The position numbers and the translations under genes are program-made. From the NCBI RefSeq assembly GCF_000384475.1, contig NZ_ARWB01000001.1, positions 1,716,176 to 1,780,175 on the forward strand: DNA of 64,000 nt, written 5' to 3'. This DNA comes from Methylopila sp. M107 (GTDB lineage: Bacteria > Pseudomonadota > Alphaproteobacteria > Rhizobiales > Methylopilaceae). The notes beneath the pieces are model-generated. The model worked only from the letters and a program-made list of their open reading frames with translations, searched no databases and was not told the DNA's origin. How positions within the stretch are numbered: position 1 is the first letter of the stretch; every line of letters begins with the position of its first letter. This document shows positions 35,451 through 45,350 of the stretch, piece after piece.

Positions 35451-36523
35451 ACCCCGTCGGCGCGCATCAGCTCGACGAGGATTCCTTCGCGCAGCCCCCG
35501 GTCCGCGACGCGCAGGCGCGCGACCGGGAACGCCCGGCGGATCGCCTCCAGCACGGCGCAGCCGGCGAGCACGAGGTCGGCTCGATCCGGCCCGATGCAG
35601 GGGTTCTGGCAGCGCTGGTCGTAGGACATTTCACGGAGGCTCTCGACCACGCGGGTGACGTCGTTCGCGGCCATCCACTGGCCGTCGACCAGCCGCCGCT
35701 CGTAACGCGGAAGGCCGAGATGAACTCCCGCGATGGTCGTGACGGTGCCGGACGTACCGAGGAAATGAACGTTCTGCAGTCCGGCCGCAAGCGCCTCTCG
35801 TTCGGGAAAAGCGTCAAGCATCCGCTCGACCTCCGTCACCATCCGCTCGAACACGTCGGTCGTGACCTTCACGCCGCCATAGCGCTCGGCGAGCGTCACG
35901 ACGCCGACGGGCAGCGAAACCCAAGCCCGCATGGTGAGGGGCCCGGAACCCGCGCCCTTCTTGCGATCGAGCCAGACGACCTCGGATGACCCGCCGCCGA
36001 TGTCGAAAAGGATAACGCCGCCGGCGGCCGGGTCGGCGAGCGAGGCGCAGCCAGCGGCCGCCAGTCTCGCCTCCGTCGCGCGATCGATGATCTCGAGCTC
36101 GAGCCCGGTCTCGTCACGGACGCGGGCGAGGAAATCCTCGCCATTGTCGGCCTGGCGGCAGGCTTCGGTCGCGATCAGCCGGGCGCGCGTGACGCCGCGC
36201 GCCTCCATCTTGTCGCGGCACACGCCGAGCGCCTGCACGGCGCGTCCTACCGCGTCGTCGGACAGCCGGCCCGAATGGGCGAGCCCTTCCCCCAGCCGCA
36301 CGATCCGCGAAAACGAATCGACGACCCGGAAGCCGCGCTCGCGGTCGGGCCTTGCGACGAGCAGGCGGCAATTGTTGGTGCCGAGATCGAGCGCCGCATA
36401 GGTCGCAAGCGGCGGGCGCGTTCCGGTAAAAACGCTCGCCGCAGCCTGCGCGAGACCGCTTGCGGTTCCCGGCATGGCTGGCGACGGTCCGGCGTCCGCG
36501 AGGGGCGCGGCTGAGTCGGTCAA
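35408..36523 (-). CDS. Ppx/GppA exopolyphosphatase family protein
   Basis: A 371-residue ASKHA-fold phosphatase that degrades polyphosphate and/or pppGpp. It has the phosphate-1 motif AALDLGTNNCRLLVARP (residue about 43), the family signature ATEACRQADNGEDFLARV with the catalytic Glu, and phosphate-2 ILFDIGGGSSEVVWL. It lacks the C-terminal HD domain of long Ppx enzymes, so it is a short form. The first 35 residues are disordered. It is followed by rlmE with a 43-nt overlap; this ppx-rlmE pairing is common in Rhizobiales. Confidence 0.9.
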   Translation of the reverse strand: MTDSAAPLADAGPSPAMPGTASGLAQAAASVFTGTRPPLATYAALDLGTNNCRLLVARPDRERGFRVVDSFSRIVRLGEGLAHSGRLSDDAVGRAVQALGVCRDKMEARGVTRARLIATEACRQADNGEDFLARVRDETGLELEIIDRATEARLAAAGCASLADPAAGGVILFDIGGGSSEVVWLDRKKGAGSGPLTMRAWVSLPVGVVTLAERYGGVKVTTDVFERMVTEVERMLDAFPEREALAAGLQNVHFLGTSGTVTTIAGVHLGLPRYERRLVDGQWMAANDVTRVVESLREMSYDQRCQNPCIGPDRADLVLAGCAVLEAIRRAFPVARLRVADRGLREGILVELMRADGVWRRRGPRRRGHRS

Positions 36524-36831
36524 ATGTGCTTCCTCGGGGCCGCCACGCGACGACTGACGTCATCGGCTCGGCCCTGCGCATGGATTTTTCGTGAACGAGT
36601 GTAACAGCGGAGGCGTCCCCCGCAAGGCGCGGCGCGACCCATCGCCCGTCGCGAGCGTGGAAGGCGTCGAACAATCAAATCGCGCAATCGGAAATTTCGT
36701 TGGAAAGTCCGGAGCGCCGTCGCAGCAGCGACGGCGATGGGATACCATCGACAGGTCGCTGGCGGCGTTTGACGACCTCGCAACCGTGAGCGGCCGACAA
36801 CAACAACAATAATTCCGGGGAGACGGTCTCC
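36524..36831. other. Intergenic region between ppx and lldP with a perfect hairpin
   Basis: This 308-nt region lies between divergent genes. It contains CGCCGTCGC (36715-36723) and GCGACGGCG (36728-36736), a perfect 9-bp stem with an AGCA loop, about 95 nt before lldP. It also holds a CAACAACAACAATAA tract and a GGGGAGA ribosome binding site (36817-36823). Both promoters must lie here. No gene was seen. Confidence 0.5.
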
Positions 36832-38517
<1,686 letters not shown>

Positions 38518-38543
38518 CGGGCGGACGCCGACGAACCGCCCTC

Positions 38544-38571
38544 TCCCGCGCCGTCATAGGACGGCGCGGGA
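38544..38571 (+). terminator. Hairpin terminator after lldP
   Basis: TCCCGCGCCGTC (38544-38555) pairs perfectly with GACGGCGCGGGA (38560-38571) around an ATAG loop, 27 nt after the stop. It is followed by CGATTTCACC, so the T run is short. Confidence 0.7.
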
Positions 38572-38708
38572 CGATTTCACCGAATGCGACGGTTGGTCTT
38601 GCCCTCCGCCGCCGAACTCGCTAGATGAGCGTCGTTCGCGCACGGATCATCCATCCGAGCGGCGGAGCCGGCGTTTTCGCCCCATCCGTCGACGCGCAGC
38701 GCCCCTGC

Positions 38709-38782
38709 TGGGGGATAGTTTAACGGTAGAACCGCGGACTCTGACTCCGCTAGTCTAGGTTCGAATCCTAGTCCCCCAGCCA
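38709..38782 (+). tRNA. tRNA-Gln (anticodon CTG)
   Basis: A 74-nt cloverleaf. The acceptor is TGGGGGA pairing with TCCCCCA, with discriminator G and encoded CCA (38780-38782). The D-loop is GTTTAACGGTAGAAC, the anticodon arm is GCGGA-CTCTGAC-TCCGC with anticodon CTG, and the T-arm is CTAGG-TTCGAAT-CCTAG. U1-A72 at the acceptor end is the usual identity feature of bacterial tRNA-Gln. It decodes CAG and stands alone between lldP and the sulfur operon. Confidence 0.97.
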
Positions 38783-38975
38783 ACTTTCCCGGATCGCACT
38801 CTTCTGGCCCGCGCGCTTGGCGCAGCGTCGGCGCGCGCTTTCCGTCGGCGCATCTCGTTACTCACCCTAGTTGCTCAATGCCTTCCCGCTCGCATGTCCG
38901 TTTCGAGGCGGCCGTCGGCGTGCGCATGTCCGCGTCAAACGCACGCCTTCCCGCGCGCCAGCGCCGACTTTCATC

Positions 38976-39003
38976 TTGCTATTCATTATATAGTTTTTAT
39001 ACA
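38976..39003 (+). promoter_or_regulatory. Candidate promoter of the sulfur-scavenging operon
   Basis: TTGCTA (38976-38981) and TATACA (38998-39003) are separated by 16 nt inside a marked AT-rich island (ATTCATTATATAGTTTTTAT) that stands out in GC-rich DNA. It ends 29 nt before the monooxygenase start. The AT island may also be a binding site for a CysB/Cbl-type activator; this is inference. Confidence 0.5.
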
Positions 39004-39032
39004 GTCACCCGCGACAGGCGTGGGATACCAAG

Positions 39033-40112
39033 ATGGCGTCAATTCGATTTGGAGTGTGGGCGCCCGTTCATGGGCCGCGCGCGGCGGCGCACGACCCGCT
39101 GGAGCCGTATGACGCGTCCTGGGCGCACAATCGCGCGACGGTCCTGGAGGCGGAGGCGCTCGGCTACGACGCCACTTTGATCGCCCAGCACACGGTCAAC
39201 CCGCATTTCGCCGAGCGGGACCAACTCGAAGCGTGGACTTCGGCCGCGGCGCTCGCCGCGCTGACGAGCCGGATCGAGGTCATCGCGGCGATCAAGCCCG
39301 GCCTGTTCCACCCTGTCGTGCTCGCCAAGATGGCGCTGCAGATCGAGGAGATCAGCGGCGGACGCTTCGCCATCAATCTGGTCAACGCCTGGAATCAGGC
39401 CGAGTTCGCGAAGGCCGGCCTGCCATTCCCCGACCACGACGCGCGCTACGCCTATGGCCGCGAATGGCTGGGGCTGGTCGAGGCGCTCACGCGCGGCGAA
39501 ACGGTCACGCGAGACGGCGAGCACTTCTCGCTCGACGCTTACACGCTGCGTCCGACGAGCCGCCATCGCGCCAGGCCACGCATCTATCTCGGCGGCGAGT
39601 CCGAGCCCGCCCGCGCGCTCGCGGCGGAACTCGCGGATGTCTGGTTCATCAACGGACAGCCGATCGAGACGGTCGCGAGCCTGATCGGCGACGTGAAAGC
39701 GCGGCCGCGCGCAGGCGAGCCGCTCGGCTTCGGGCTTTCGGCCTTCGTGATCGCGCGCGAGACCGAAGCGGAAGCGAGGGCCGAGCACCGGCGCCTGATC
39801 GCGCTGGCCGAGCAGGACAAGCCCGCCAAGGCGATCCAGAAGGCCAACACCGACCCTAAAGTTGTGATGTTCCAGACCATGGCCCGCCAGAGCTTCGTCG
39901 GCACCAATGGCGGCACGGCGGCCGGGCTCGTCGGCTCCTACGACCAGATCGCGGAACGCATCGACGCGTTCGGGCGCGCCGGCGTCGAACTCTTCATGCT
40001 CCAGTTCCAGCCGCTGCGCTCCGAGCTGAGGCGCTTTGCGGAAGAGATCTTCCCGCGGCTCGGCAAGATCGCCGCGCCCGCCCCCGCCAAGCTCCAGTCG
40101 GAGGCCAGATGA
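39033..40112 (+). CDS. LLM-class FMNH2-dependent monooxygenase (SsuD/SfnG-like)
   Basis: A 359-residue luciferase-like TIM barrel. Segments match the SsuD/SfnG group: FGVWAPVHGPRA, TLIAQHTVNPHFAERDQLEA, KPGLFHPVVLAKMALQIEEI, SGGRFAINLVNAWNQAEFAK and YLGGESEPARALAAE. These enzymes use FMNH2 and O2 to cleave C-S bonds in alkanesulfonates or dimethyl sulfone. The NLVNAW pattern is closer to SfnG than to SsuD. It overlaps the ABC permease gene by 4 nt, so substrate uptake and cleavage are coupled. No SsuE/MsuE flavin reductase lies beside it. Confidence 0.85.
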   Translation: MASIRFGVWAPVHGPRAAAHDPLEPYDASWAHNRATVLEAEALGYDATLIAQHTVNPHFAERDQLEAWTSAAALAALTSRIEVIAAIKPGLFHPVVLAKMALQIEEISGGRFAINLVNAWNQAEFAKAGLPFPDHDARYAYGREWLGLVEALTRGETVTRDGEHFSLDAYTLRPTSRHRARPRIYLGGESEPARALAAELADVWFINGQPIETVASLIGDVKARPRAGEPLGFGLSAFVIARETEAEARAEHRRLIALAEQDKPAKAIQKANTDPKVVMFQTMARQSFVGTNGGTAAGLVGSYDQIAERIDAFGRAGVELFMLQFQPLRSELRRFAEEIFPRLGKIAAPAPAKLQSEAR

Positions 40113-40990
40113 GCCTCGCAGAGATTCGCGCCCCAGGCGCCGTCTCGCCCACGCGGACGGCTGACGCCGCGAAGCGACCTGCGGCAAGAGTAGGAGCCGC
40201 CGGCCAGAGGAAGCCGCTGTCGCGCGGCGCGCTGCTTGCGCTGTCCTGGGCCGCGCCGGTCCTGCTTCTCGTCGTCTGGGAGGCGCTTTGCCGCAGCGGC
40301 TACGTCGCGCCGCAGATCCTGCCAGCCCCCAGCAAGGTCGTCCTGACCGCCTGGAAGCTCGCCTCCGCGGGCAGCCTGTTCCACGATCTCGGCGTCAGTT
40401 TGTTGCGCGCCGCGACCGGCTTCGCGATCGGTGGGCTTTTGGGCTTTTCGCTCGGCGTGGCCGTCGGGTTCTCGCGGGTCGCGGAAGCGGCGATCGACCG
40501 CAGCGTACAGATGGTCCGCGCGGTCCCGTTCCTCGCGGCGCTGCCGCTGACGATCATCTGGTTCGGCGTCGGCGAGAGCCAGAAGATCTTCCTGGTGTCG
40601 CTCGGCGTGCTGTTCCCGATCTACGTCAACACCGTCCTCGGGATCCGTCAGGTCGACCCGAAGCTTCTGGAGCTCGCCCGCGTCCAGGGGCTCTCCGGCT
40701 GGACGACGATCCGCCGCATCATCCTGCCCGGCGCGCTGCCGTCGATCCTGACGGGCGTTCGCTATGCGCTCGCGGTCGCGTGGCTCGCGCTGGTCGTCGC
40801 CGAGACGGTCGGCGCGCAGGCCGGGCTCGGCTTCCTCGCGATGGACGCCCGCGAATTTCTGCGCACCGACGTCATCGTGCTGACAATTGTGATCTACGCG
40901 ATCATCGGCGCGGGCTCCGACTGGATCGCGCGACTGCTCGAAGGACGGCTGCTGCGGTGGCATCCGAACTTCGGGGGGAGCGGCCGATGA
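40109..40990 (+). CDS. ssuC: Sulfonate-type ABC transporter permease (SsuC-like)
   Basis: A 293-residue inner-membrane permease with about six helices and the BPD_transp_1 coupling loop (LLELARVQGLSGWTTIRRII, then LPGALPSILTG). The first 45 residues are a hydrophilic, Arg/Ala-rich extension. It matches the SsuC/TauC group, which imports sulfonates or taurine with SsuA and SsuB. It overlaps both the monooxygenase (ATGA) and the ATPase (ATGA) genes, so it is translationally coupled. Confidence 0.92.
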   Translation: MSLAEIRAPGAVSPTRTADAAKRPAARVGAAGQRKPLSRGALLALSWAAPVLLLVVWEALCRSGYVAPQILPAPSKVVLTAWKLASAGSLFHDLGVSLLRAATGFAIGGLLGFSLGVAVGFSRVAEAAIDRSVQMVRAVPFLAALPLTIIWFGVGESQKIFLVSLGVLFPIYVNTVLGIRQVDPKLLELARVQGLSGWTTIRRIILPGALPSILTGVRYALAVAWLALVVAETVGAQAGLGFLAMDAREFLRTDVIVLTIVIYAIIGAGSDWIARLLEGRLLRWHPNFGGSGR

Positions 40991-41727
40991 GCCTCTCCAT
41001 CGCGCCGAACCAGCCCGCCGTCGCCGTGAGGGGTCTCGTGCGGCGCTATGGCGACCGCAGCGTGATCGACGGGCTCGACCTCGATATCGGGCGGGGCGAG
41101 TTCGTCGCGCTGCTCGGCGAAAGCGGCTGCGGCAAGACCACCCTGCTCCGCGCGCTCTCTGGCCTCGATCCGATCGACGGCGGCGACATACGCGCGCCGG
41201 GCAAGCCTGCGGTCGTGTTCCAGGAGCACCGGCTGCTTCCGTGGGACAGTCTCTGGCGCAACGTCTCGCTCGGCCGGCCCGCCGAAGGCGCGCGCGAGCG
41301 CGCCGCCGCAGCTCTCGCCGAAGTCGGCCTAGGGCAACGGCTCGACGACTGGCCGCGGAACCTCTCCGGCGGGCAGGCGCAGCGGGTCGCGCTCGCCCGC
41401 GCGCTCGTGCAGGAGCCGGAACTGCTGCTTCTCGACGAGCCGTTCGCGGCGCTCGACGCGCTCACGCGGCTTAAGATGCAGGCGCTCGTCAAGGAGCTCA
41501 TCGCCCGGCATCGGCCCGGCGTGCTGCTCGTCACCCACGACGTCGACGAGGCGATCCTTCTGGCCGACCGCGTCCTCGTCATGCGCGACGGGGCGATCGC
41601 CTTCGAGCGCAGGCTCGACGACGCCTCGCCGCAACGCCTGCGCCAGGATCTTCTCGAACAGCTCGGCGTCACGCCCGCGACGCGCGGATCCGCTCATCAC
41701 CCGCATGTTTCCCACCCGGTCCCCTGA
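40987..41727 (+). CDS. ssuB: Sulfonate-type ABC transporter ATPase (SsuB-like)
   Basis: A 246-residue ABC ATPase: Walker A LLGESGCGKTTLLRAL (residue about 40), Q-loop VVFQEHRLLPWDS, signature NLSGGQAQRVALARALV, Walker B LLLLDEPFAALDALT and switch His VLLVTHDVDEA. All are intact. The sequence pattern fits the SsuB/TauB group. The ATG at 40987 overlaps the permease stop by 4 nt; the binding-protein gene starts 10 nt downstream. Confidence 0.92.
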   Translation: MSLSIAPNQPAVAVRGLVRRYGDRSVIDGLDLDIGRGEFVALLGESGCGKTTLLRALSGLDPIDGGDIRAPGKPAVVFQEHRLLPWDSLWRNVSLGRPAEGARERAAAALAEVGLGQRLDDWPRNLSGGQAQRVALARALVQEPELLLLDEPFAALDALTRLKMQALVKELIARHRPGVLLVTHDVDEAILLADRVLVMRDGAIAFERRLDDASPQRLRQDLLEQLGVTPATRGSAHHPHVSHPVP

Positions 41728-41736
41728 GGCCCCGCC

Positions 41737-42729
41737 ATGTCCTTCCTGAACCTGTCACGCCGCTCCTTCCTCGCGGCCTCGACCGCCGCCTCCGGCGCTC
41801 TCGCGCTCGGCCTCGCGCCGGGCGAGGCGCTCTCCCGCAACACCGACAAGGTGCGGCTGACCTTCGGTCCCTCGGGCGGCCTGACGCTGATCGCCAAGGA
41901 GCGTGGCGTGTTCGCCCAGTCGCTCAGGGACCAGGGGCTGCAGGTCGAGTGGGTCGGGCCGTTCCCGAACCATGCGCCGACCCTGCAGGCGGTGACGGGA
42001 AACAGCGCCGACTTCTCGTTCGGCGGCTCCACGACGCCGGCTTTCGCGGCGATCATCGCAGGCTCGCCGCTAGTCTTCACCCAGTTCCTGATCTACCGGC
42101 CGCGCACGACGGCGATCATCGCCAAGGACGGCTCCGGCATCGAAAGCGTGAAAGACCTCGTCGGTAAGTCGGTCGCGGTGAACCGCTCCGGGCTCGGCGA
42201 ATTCCTGCTGGTCGCGGCGCTCGAGAAGAACGGGATCGAGCGGTCGCAGGTGAACTTCGTCTACCTCAACCCGCCGGACGCCGCGCCCGCGCTCGCCTCC
42301 GGCAAGGTCGACGCTTGGTCGATGTGGAGCCCCGGCGTCGACATCGCGCGCCACGAGTACAAGGCGCATGACGTGTTCTTCGAAGAGCGCGACCTCGACT
42401 TCCAGATCGACTTCACGACCTGGCTGACGCGACGGCAGTTCGCGGCCGAGAACGCGGACATCGTCCGGATCGTGAACGCGGGGTTCAAGGCGGAAGCCGA
42501 CTGGGCGAGCGCCAACCCAGACGACGCCGAGAAGATCGCGCAGGGTTCGCCGCCCCGCTATGGCGACGCGGTGCGTGAGCGCTTCCTCACCCTGAAGCGT
42601 CGCTACGAGATCTATCCGGTCACCGACGAGGGCTTCGTGTCTCGCCTTCAGGAGGCCGCGGACTGGCTCGTGCAGCGCAAGGTGTTGCCCGAGAAGGTCA
42701 CGGTGACGGAGTTGCTCGCGCAGGTCTGA
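41737..42729 (+). CDS. ssuA: Sulfonate-type ABC transporter binding protein (SsuA-like)
   Basis: A 330-residue precursor with a Tat-like signal (NLSRRSFLAASTAASGALAL) and a type II periplasmic-binding fold of the SsuA/TauA/NMT1 group: FGPSGGLTLIAKERGVFAQ, GNSADFSFGGSTTPAFAAI, VKDLVGKSVAVNRSGLGEF, ASGKVDAWSMWSPGVDI. It would deliver sulfonate-like compounds to SsuCB. The twin-arginine signal implies export of a folded protein, as in some relatives. It is the last gene of the four-gene operon; the next gene converges. Confidence 0.9.
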   Translation: MSFLNLSRRSFLAASTAASGALALGLAPGEALSRNTDKVRLTFGPSGGLTLIAKERGVFAQSLRDQGLQVEWVGPFPNHAPTLQAVTGNSADFSFGGSTTPAFAAIIAGSPLVFTQFLIYRPRTTAIIAKDGSGIESVKDLVGKSVAVNRSGLGEFLLVAALEKNGIERSQVNFVYLNPPDAAPALASGKVDAWSMWSPGVDIARHEYKAHDVFFEERDLDFQIDFTTWLTRRQFAAENADIVRIVNAGFKAEADWASANPDDAEKIAQGSPPRYGDAVRERFLTLKRRYEIYPVTDEGFVSRLQEAADWLVQRKVLPEKVTVTELLAQV

Positions 42730-42751
42730 CCCGAGGCTGGGGCGGAAACAG

Positions 42752-43690
42752 TCACCGCTCCGCGAAAGCCTTGGCGATGCGGTCGAGATTGTTCTCGGCG
42801 ACCGCGACGGGGTCGTCGCCGCCTCCGACCTGCGCAACCACCAGCGCCTTCGCGCCGGCCGATGCGATCGCCGCCGCGACGTCGACGTTGGCTTCGACAT
42901 CAAGCAGCACGACCGCGACCTCGCGGGACTTGATCAGCGCGGCGAGCTTTTCGGCGCGCTGAGCCGTCCACTCATTCGGCGCCGCTGTGATCGAGGCGAC
43001 GAGCTCGAGGCCGAGATCGTTCGCGAGATAGGCGTAGCGCCCAGACAGGGCGAGCGCCGTCGTCGACGGCGCGTCCGCGAGCGCGGCGTCCGCCTTCGCC
43101 TTGGCTGTGATCAAGCGACGCTTGATCTCGGCGAGGTTTGAAGAAACGCGCGCCTTGGCCTGCGGCGCGAGCCGTTCGAGGTCGGCGGCGACGACGTCGG
43201 CCATGCGCCCGAGCGCCGTCGGCGAAAGCCAGGGCGCGGCGCCCTCCCCGCTCGCCGGCATTGGACTGAGATCGAGCGCGCTGTAGACCTCGCGGTCATC
43301 GGCCGGCGCGAGCGTCGCGATGCCGGGCAGCGCGCCGTCGAGCGGCCGTCCCGCGTCGATCTCGACGATGCGGATGTTGGCGCGGCGGGCGTTCGGGTAG
43401 AGCGGGTCGTCCGGCCAGAACGACCTGAACGTCAGGACCGCGTCGGCGGTGGCCGCAAGGTCGCGCAGAGACGCCGCGCCGCGGCCAGCGAGAAACGAAG
43501 CGAGGCGGGACGCCGGCAGTTTTTCCGGCTGAACCGGCCTGACGTCGATGGGCGCGCCGGAAGCGAGCGCGGAGGCGAGCGCCTGTGCGGCCGGATGGGC
43601 GGTGAGCACCGTGACTCGTTGTTCCTCGGCGCGCGCCGCGACGGCGAGCAGGGCCAAAGCTGTCACCAGGCCTGCGAGCGACCGCATCAT
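42752..43690 (-). CDS. ZnuA/TroA-like binding protein lacking the metal ligands
   Basis: A 312-residue exported protein (signal MMRSLAGLVTALALLAVAARA) that aligns with ZnuA along its length: GAAPWLSPTALGRMADVVAA matches the MHLWLSPEIARATA region, and ALALSGRYAYLANDLGLEL matches the FHDAYGYFEKQFGL region. The histidines that bind zinc at these two places are Ala and Ser, the first His loop is absent, and the last Asp is gone. The mature protein has a single His (TAHPAAQ). It is the last of eight coupled genes and overlaps the permease by 4 nt. A structural or regulatory role, rather than metal binding, is inferred. Confidence 0.78.
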   Translation of the reverse strand: MMRSLAGLVTALALLAVAARAEEQRVTVLTAHPAAQALASALASGAPIDVRPVQPEKLPASRLASFLAGRGAASLRDLAATADAVLTFRSFWPDDPLYPNARRANIRIVEIDAGRPLDGALPGIATLAPADDREVYSALDLSPMPASGEGAAPWLSPTALGRMADVVAADLERLAPQAKARVSSNLAEIKRRLITAKAKADAALADAPSTTALALSGRYAYLANDLGLELVASITAAPNEWTAQRAEKLAALIKSREVAVVLLDVEANVDVAAAIASAGAKALVVAQVGGGDDPVAVAENNLDRIAKAFAER

Positions 43691-44592
43691 GCGTTCGAAC
43701 CTTTGAGCGCCGGCAGCGTCGCGCGAGCGAGAGCGGCGAGCAGGAAGAACGAACCGGCCGTCAGGATGATCGCGGCCCCCGACGGCACCGGCAGGTCGAG
43801 CTCCATCGGCGCGACCACGCCGATGACGGCGCTCAGCGTGGCGAACAGGATCGACAGCACGACGAAGCCGCGAAGCGACGTCGCGACCGTGCGGGCGGCG
43901 GCCGCCGGGATGACCAGCAGCGCCCCGACGAGGATTGCGCCGATGATCTTGACGCTCGCCACGGTGACGACCGTTACGAGGATCACGAACAGATAGTCGA
44001 GCGCCCTGACCGAAACGCCGCGCACGCTCGCCAGCGCCGGGTTGAAGCTCGCCAGCATGAAGCGGTTGTAGAACGCGAAGGTCAGCGCCAGCACCGCGGC
44101 TCCGACGACGCCGAGGATCGCGATGTCCTCGCCCGTCACCGTCAGCACCGAGCCGAACAGCACGTTCTCGAGAATGTGGATGTTGATCTTGCCGGCGAGC
44201 ACCAGCAGCACGCTTGCGCCGAGCGCCAGCGACATCGACAGCGCGACGCCGATCAGCGTGTCGGCCGACAGGCCCGTGCGGTTGCGCAGATAGTTGAGCC
44301 CGATGCCGAACAGCAGGCAGTAGCCGAACAGCGCGCCATAGGGACCGGTATAGGGCTCGCCGATCAGGATGCCGATCGCGACGCCCGTCAGCGCCGCATG
44401 ACCGACCGCCTCGGAAAAGAAGGCGTGGCGCTTCACCACGACGAGCGTGCCGAGCGCGCCCAGCACCGGGCCGACGATCAACCCCGCAATCAGCGCGTTG
44501 ACGATGAAGCCATAGGCGAGCGACGGCGGGAGCCAGCCCGTGGCAGCGAGTCCCTGCACCGACGCGCGGAACGCCTCGAACGCGCCGGTCAT
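43687..44592 (-). CDS. Metal ABC transporter permease (ZnuB family)
   Basis: A 301-residue ABC-3 family permease with about eight membrane helices. Recognisable segments are VLGALGTLVVVKRHAFFSEA, VGHAALTGVAIGILIGEPYT, ADTLIGVALSMSLALGASVL, MLASFNPALASVRGVSVRAL and KIIGAILVGALLVIPAAAAR. It moves Zn2+ (or Mn2+/Fe2+) through the inner membrane. It overlaps the ATPase gene upstream and the ligand-less binding protein gene downstream, each by 4 nt. Confidence 0.92.
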   Translation of the reverse strand: MTGAFEAFRASVQGLAATGWLPPSLAYGFIVNALIAGLIVGPVLGALGTLVVVKRHAFFSEAVGHAALTGVAIGILIGEPYTGPYGALFGYCLLFGIGLNYLRNRTGLSADTLIGVALSMSLALGASVLLVLAGKINIHILENVLFGSVLTVTGEDIAILGVVGAAVLALTFAFYNRFMLASFNPALASVRGVSVRALDYLFVILVTVVTVASVKIIGAILVGALLVIPAAAARTVATSLRGFVVLSILFATLSAVIGVVAPMELDLPVPSGAAIILTAGSFFLLAALARATLPALKGSNA

Positions 44593-45350
44593 GGAGTGTG
44601 TCCCGCGCGGCGAAGCGGCACGAAGCGGCCGCCGTCCGCCGTCTCAGCCTTCGGATGATGGGAGAACAGCGTAAGCAGCCGCTCGGGCGTCAGCTCCTGC
44701 TCGGGCGCGCCGTCGAACAGGACGGACCGGTTCAGACCCGTGACCCGCGTCGCGAGCCGGCGCACCGCCGCTAGGTCGTGCTCGATCCAGATGACGGTCG
44801 CGCCGCGCGCGCTCAACTCGCCGATCAGCTGTTCGAACACGGCGACGCCCGCTTCGTCGAGCGCCGCCATCGGTTCGTCCAGCACGACGAGATCGGGTTC
44901 GGGGATCAGCGCCTGCGCCATCAGCGCGCGCTGCCGTTCGCCGCCCGAGAGCGCGCCGACCAGCCGCCCGGCCTTCTCCGCCATCCCCACGCGAGCCAGC
45001 GCGTCGAGGATCTGGCCGCGGTCGCGCGGCGAGGGCTTGAGGAAGGCGGGACGACGGGCCGTCATCGCCGCCAACACGTCCAGCACCGTCATTGGCAGTC
45101 CGCGGTCGAAGTCGAGCGCCTGCGGGACATAGGCCGTGACGCCCTCCCGTCCCAACCAGTCGAGCGCGATCTCGCCGGAATGCGGCGCCTGGCCGAGCAA
45201 GGCTCGGACGAGCGAACTCTTGCCGCCGCCATTCGGGCCGACGATCGCGTGGACGGCGCCGGCGGCGACCTCGATTGTGACGCCGCGCAGGATCTCGGTG
45301 CGGCCAAGCGTCAGCCCGACGCCGGAAAACGAGACGGCGGGCCCGCTCAT
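44589..45350 (-). CDS. Metal ABC transporter ATPase (ZnuC family)
   Basis: A 253-residue ATPase with Walker A VGPNGGGKSSLVRALLG, Q-loop VTAYVPQALDFD, signature GALSGGERQRALMAQALI, Walker B DLVVLDEPMAALDE and switch His VIWIEHDLAAV. The pattern is of the ZnuC/TroB/MntB type. It energises the adjacent permease and overlaps both neighbours by 4 nt. All catalytic motifs are intact. Confidence 0.92.
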   Translation of the reverse strand: MSGPAVSFSGVGLTLGRTEILRGVTIEVAAGAVHAIVGPNGGGKSSLVRALLGQAPHSGEIALDWLGREGVTAYVPQALDFDRGLPMTVLDVLAAMTARRPAFLKPSPRDRGQILDALARVGMAEKAGRLVGALSGGERQRALMAQALIPEPDLVVLDEPMAALDEAGVAVFEQLIGELSARGATVIWIEHDLAAVRRLATRVTGLNRSVLFDGAPEQELTPERLLTLFSHHPKAETADGGRFVPLRRAGHTP

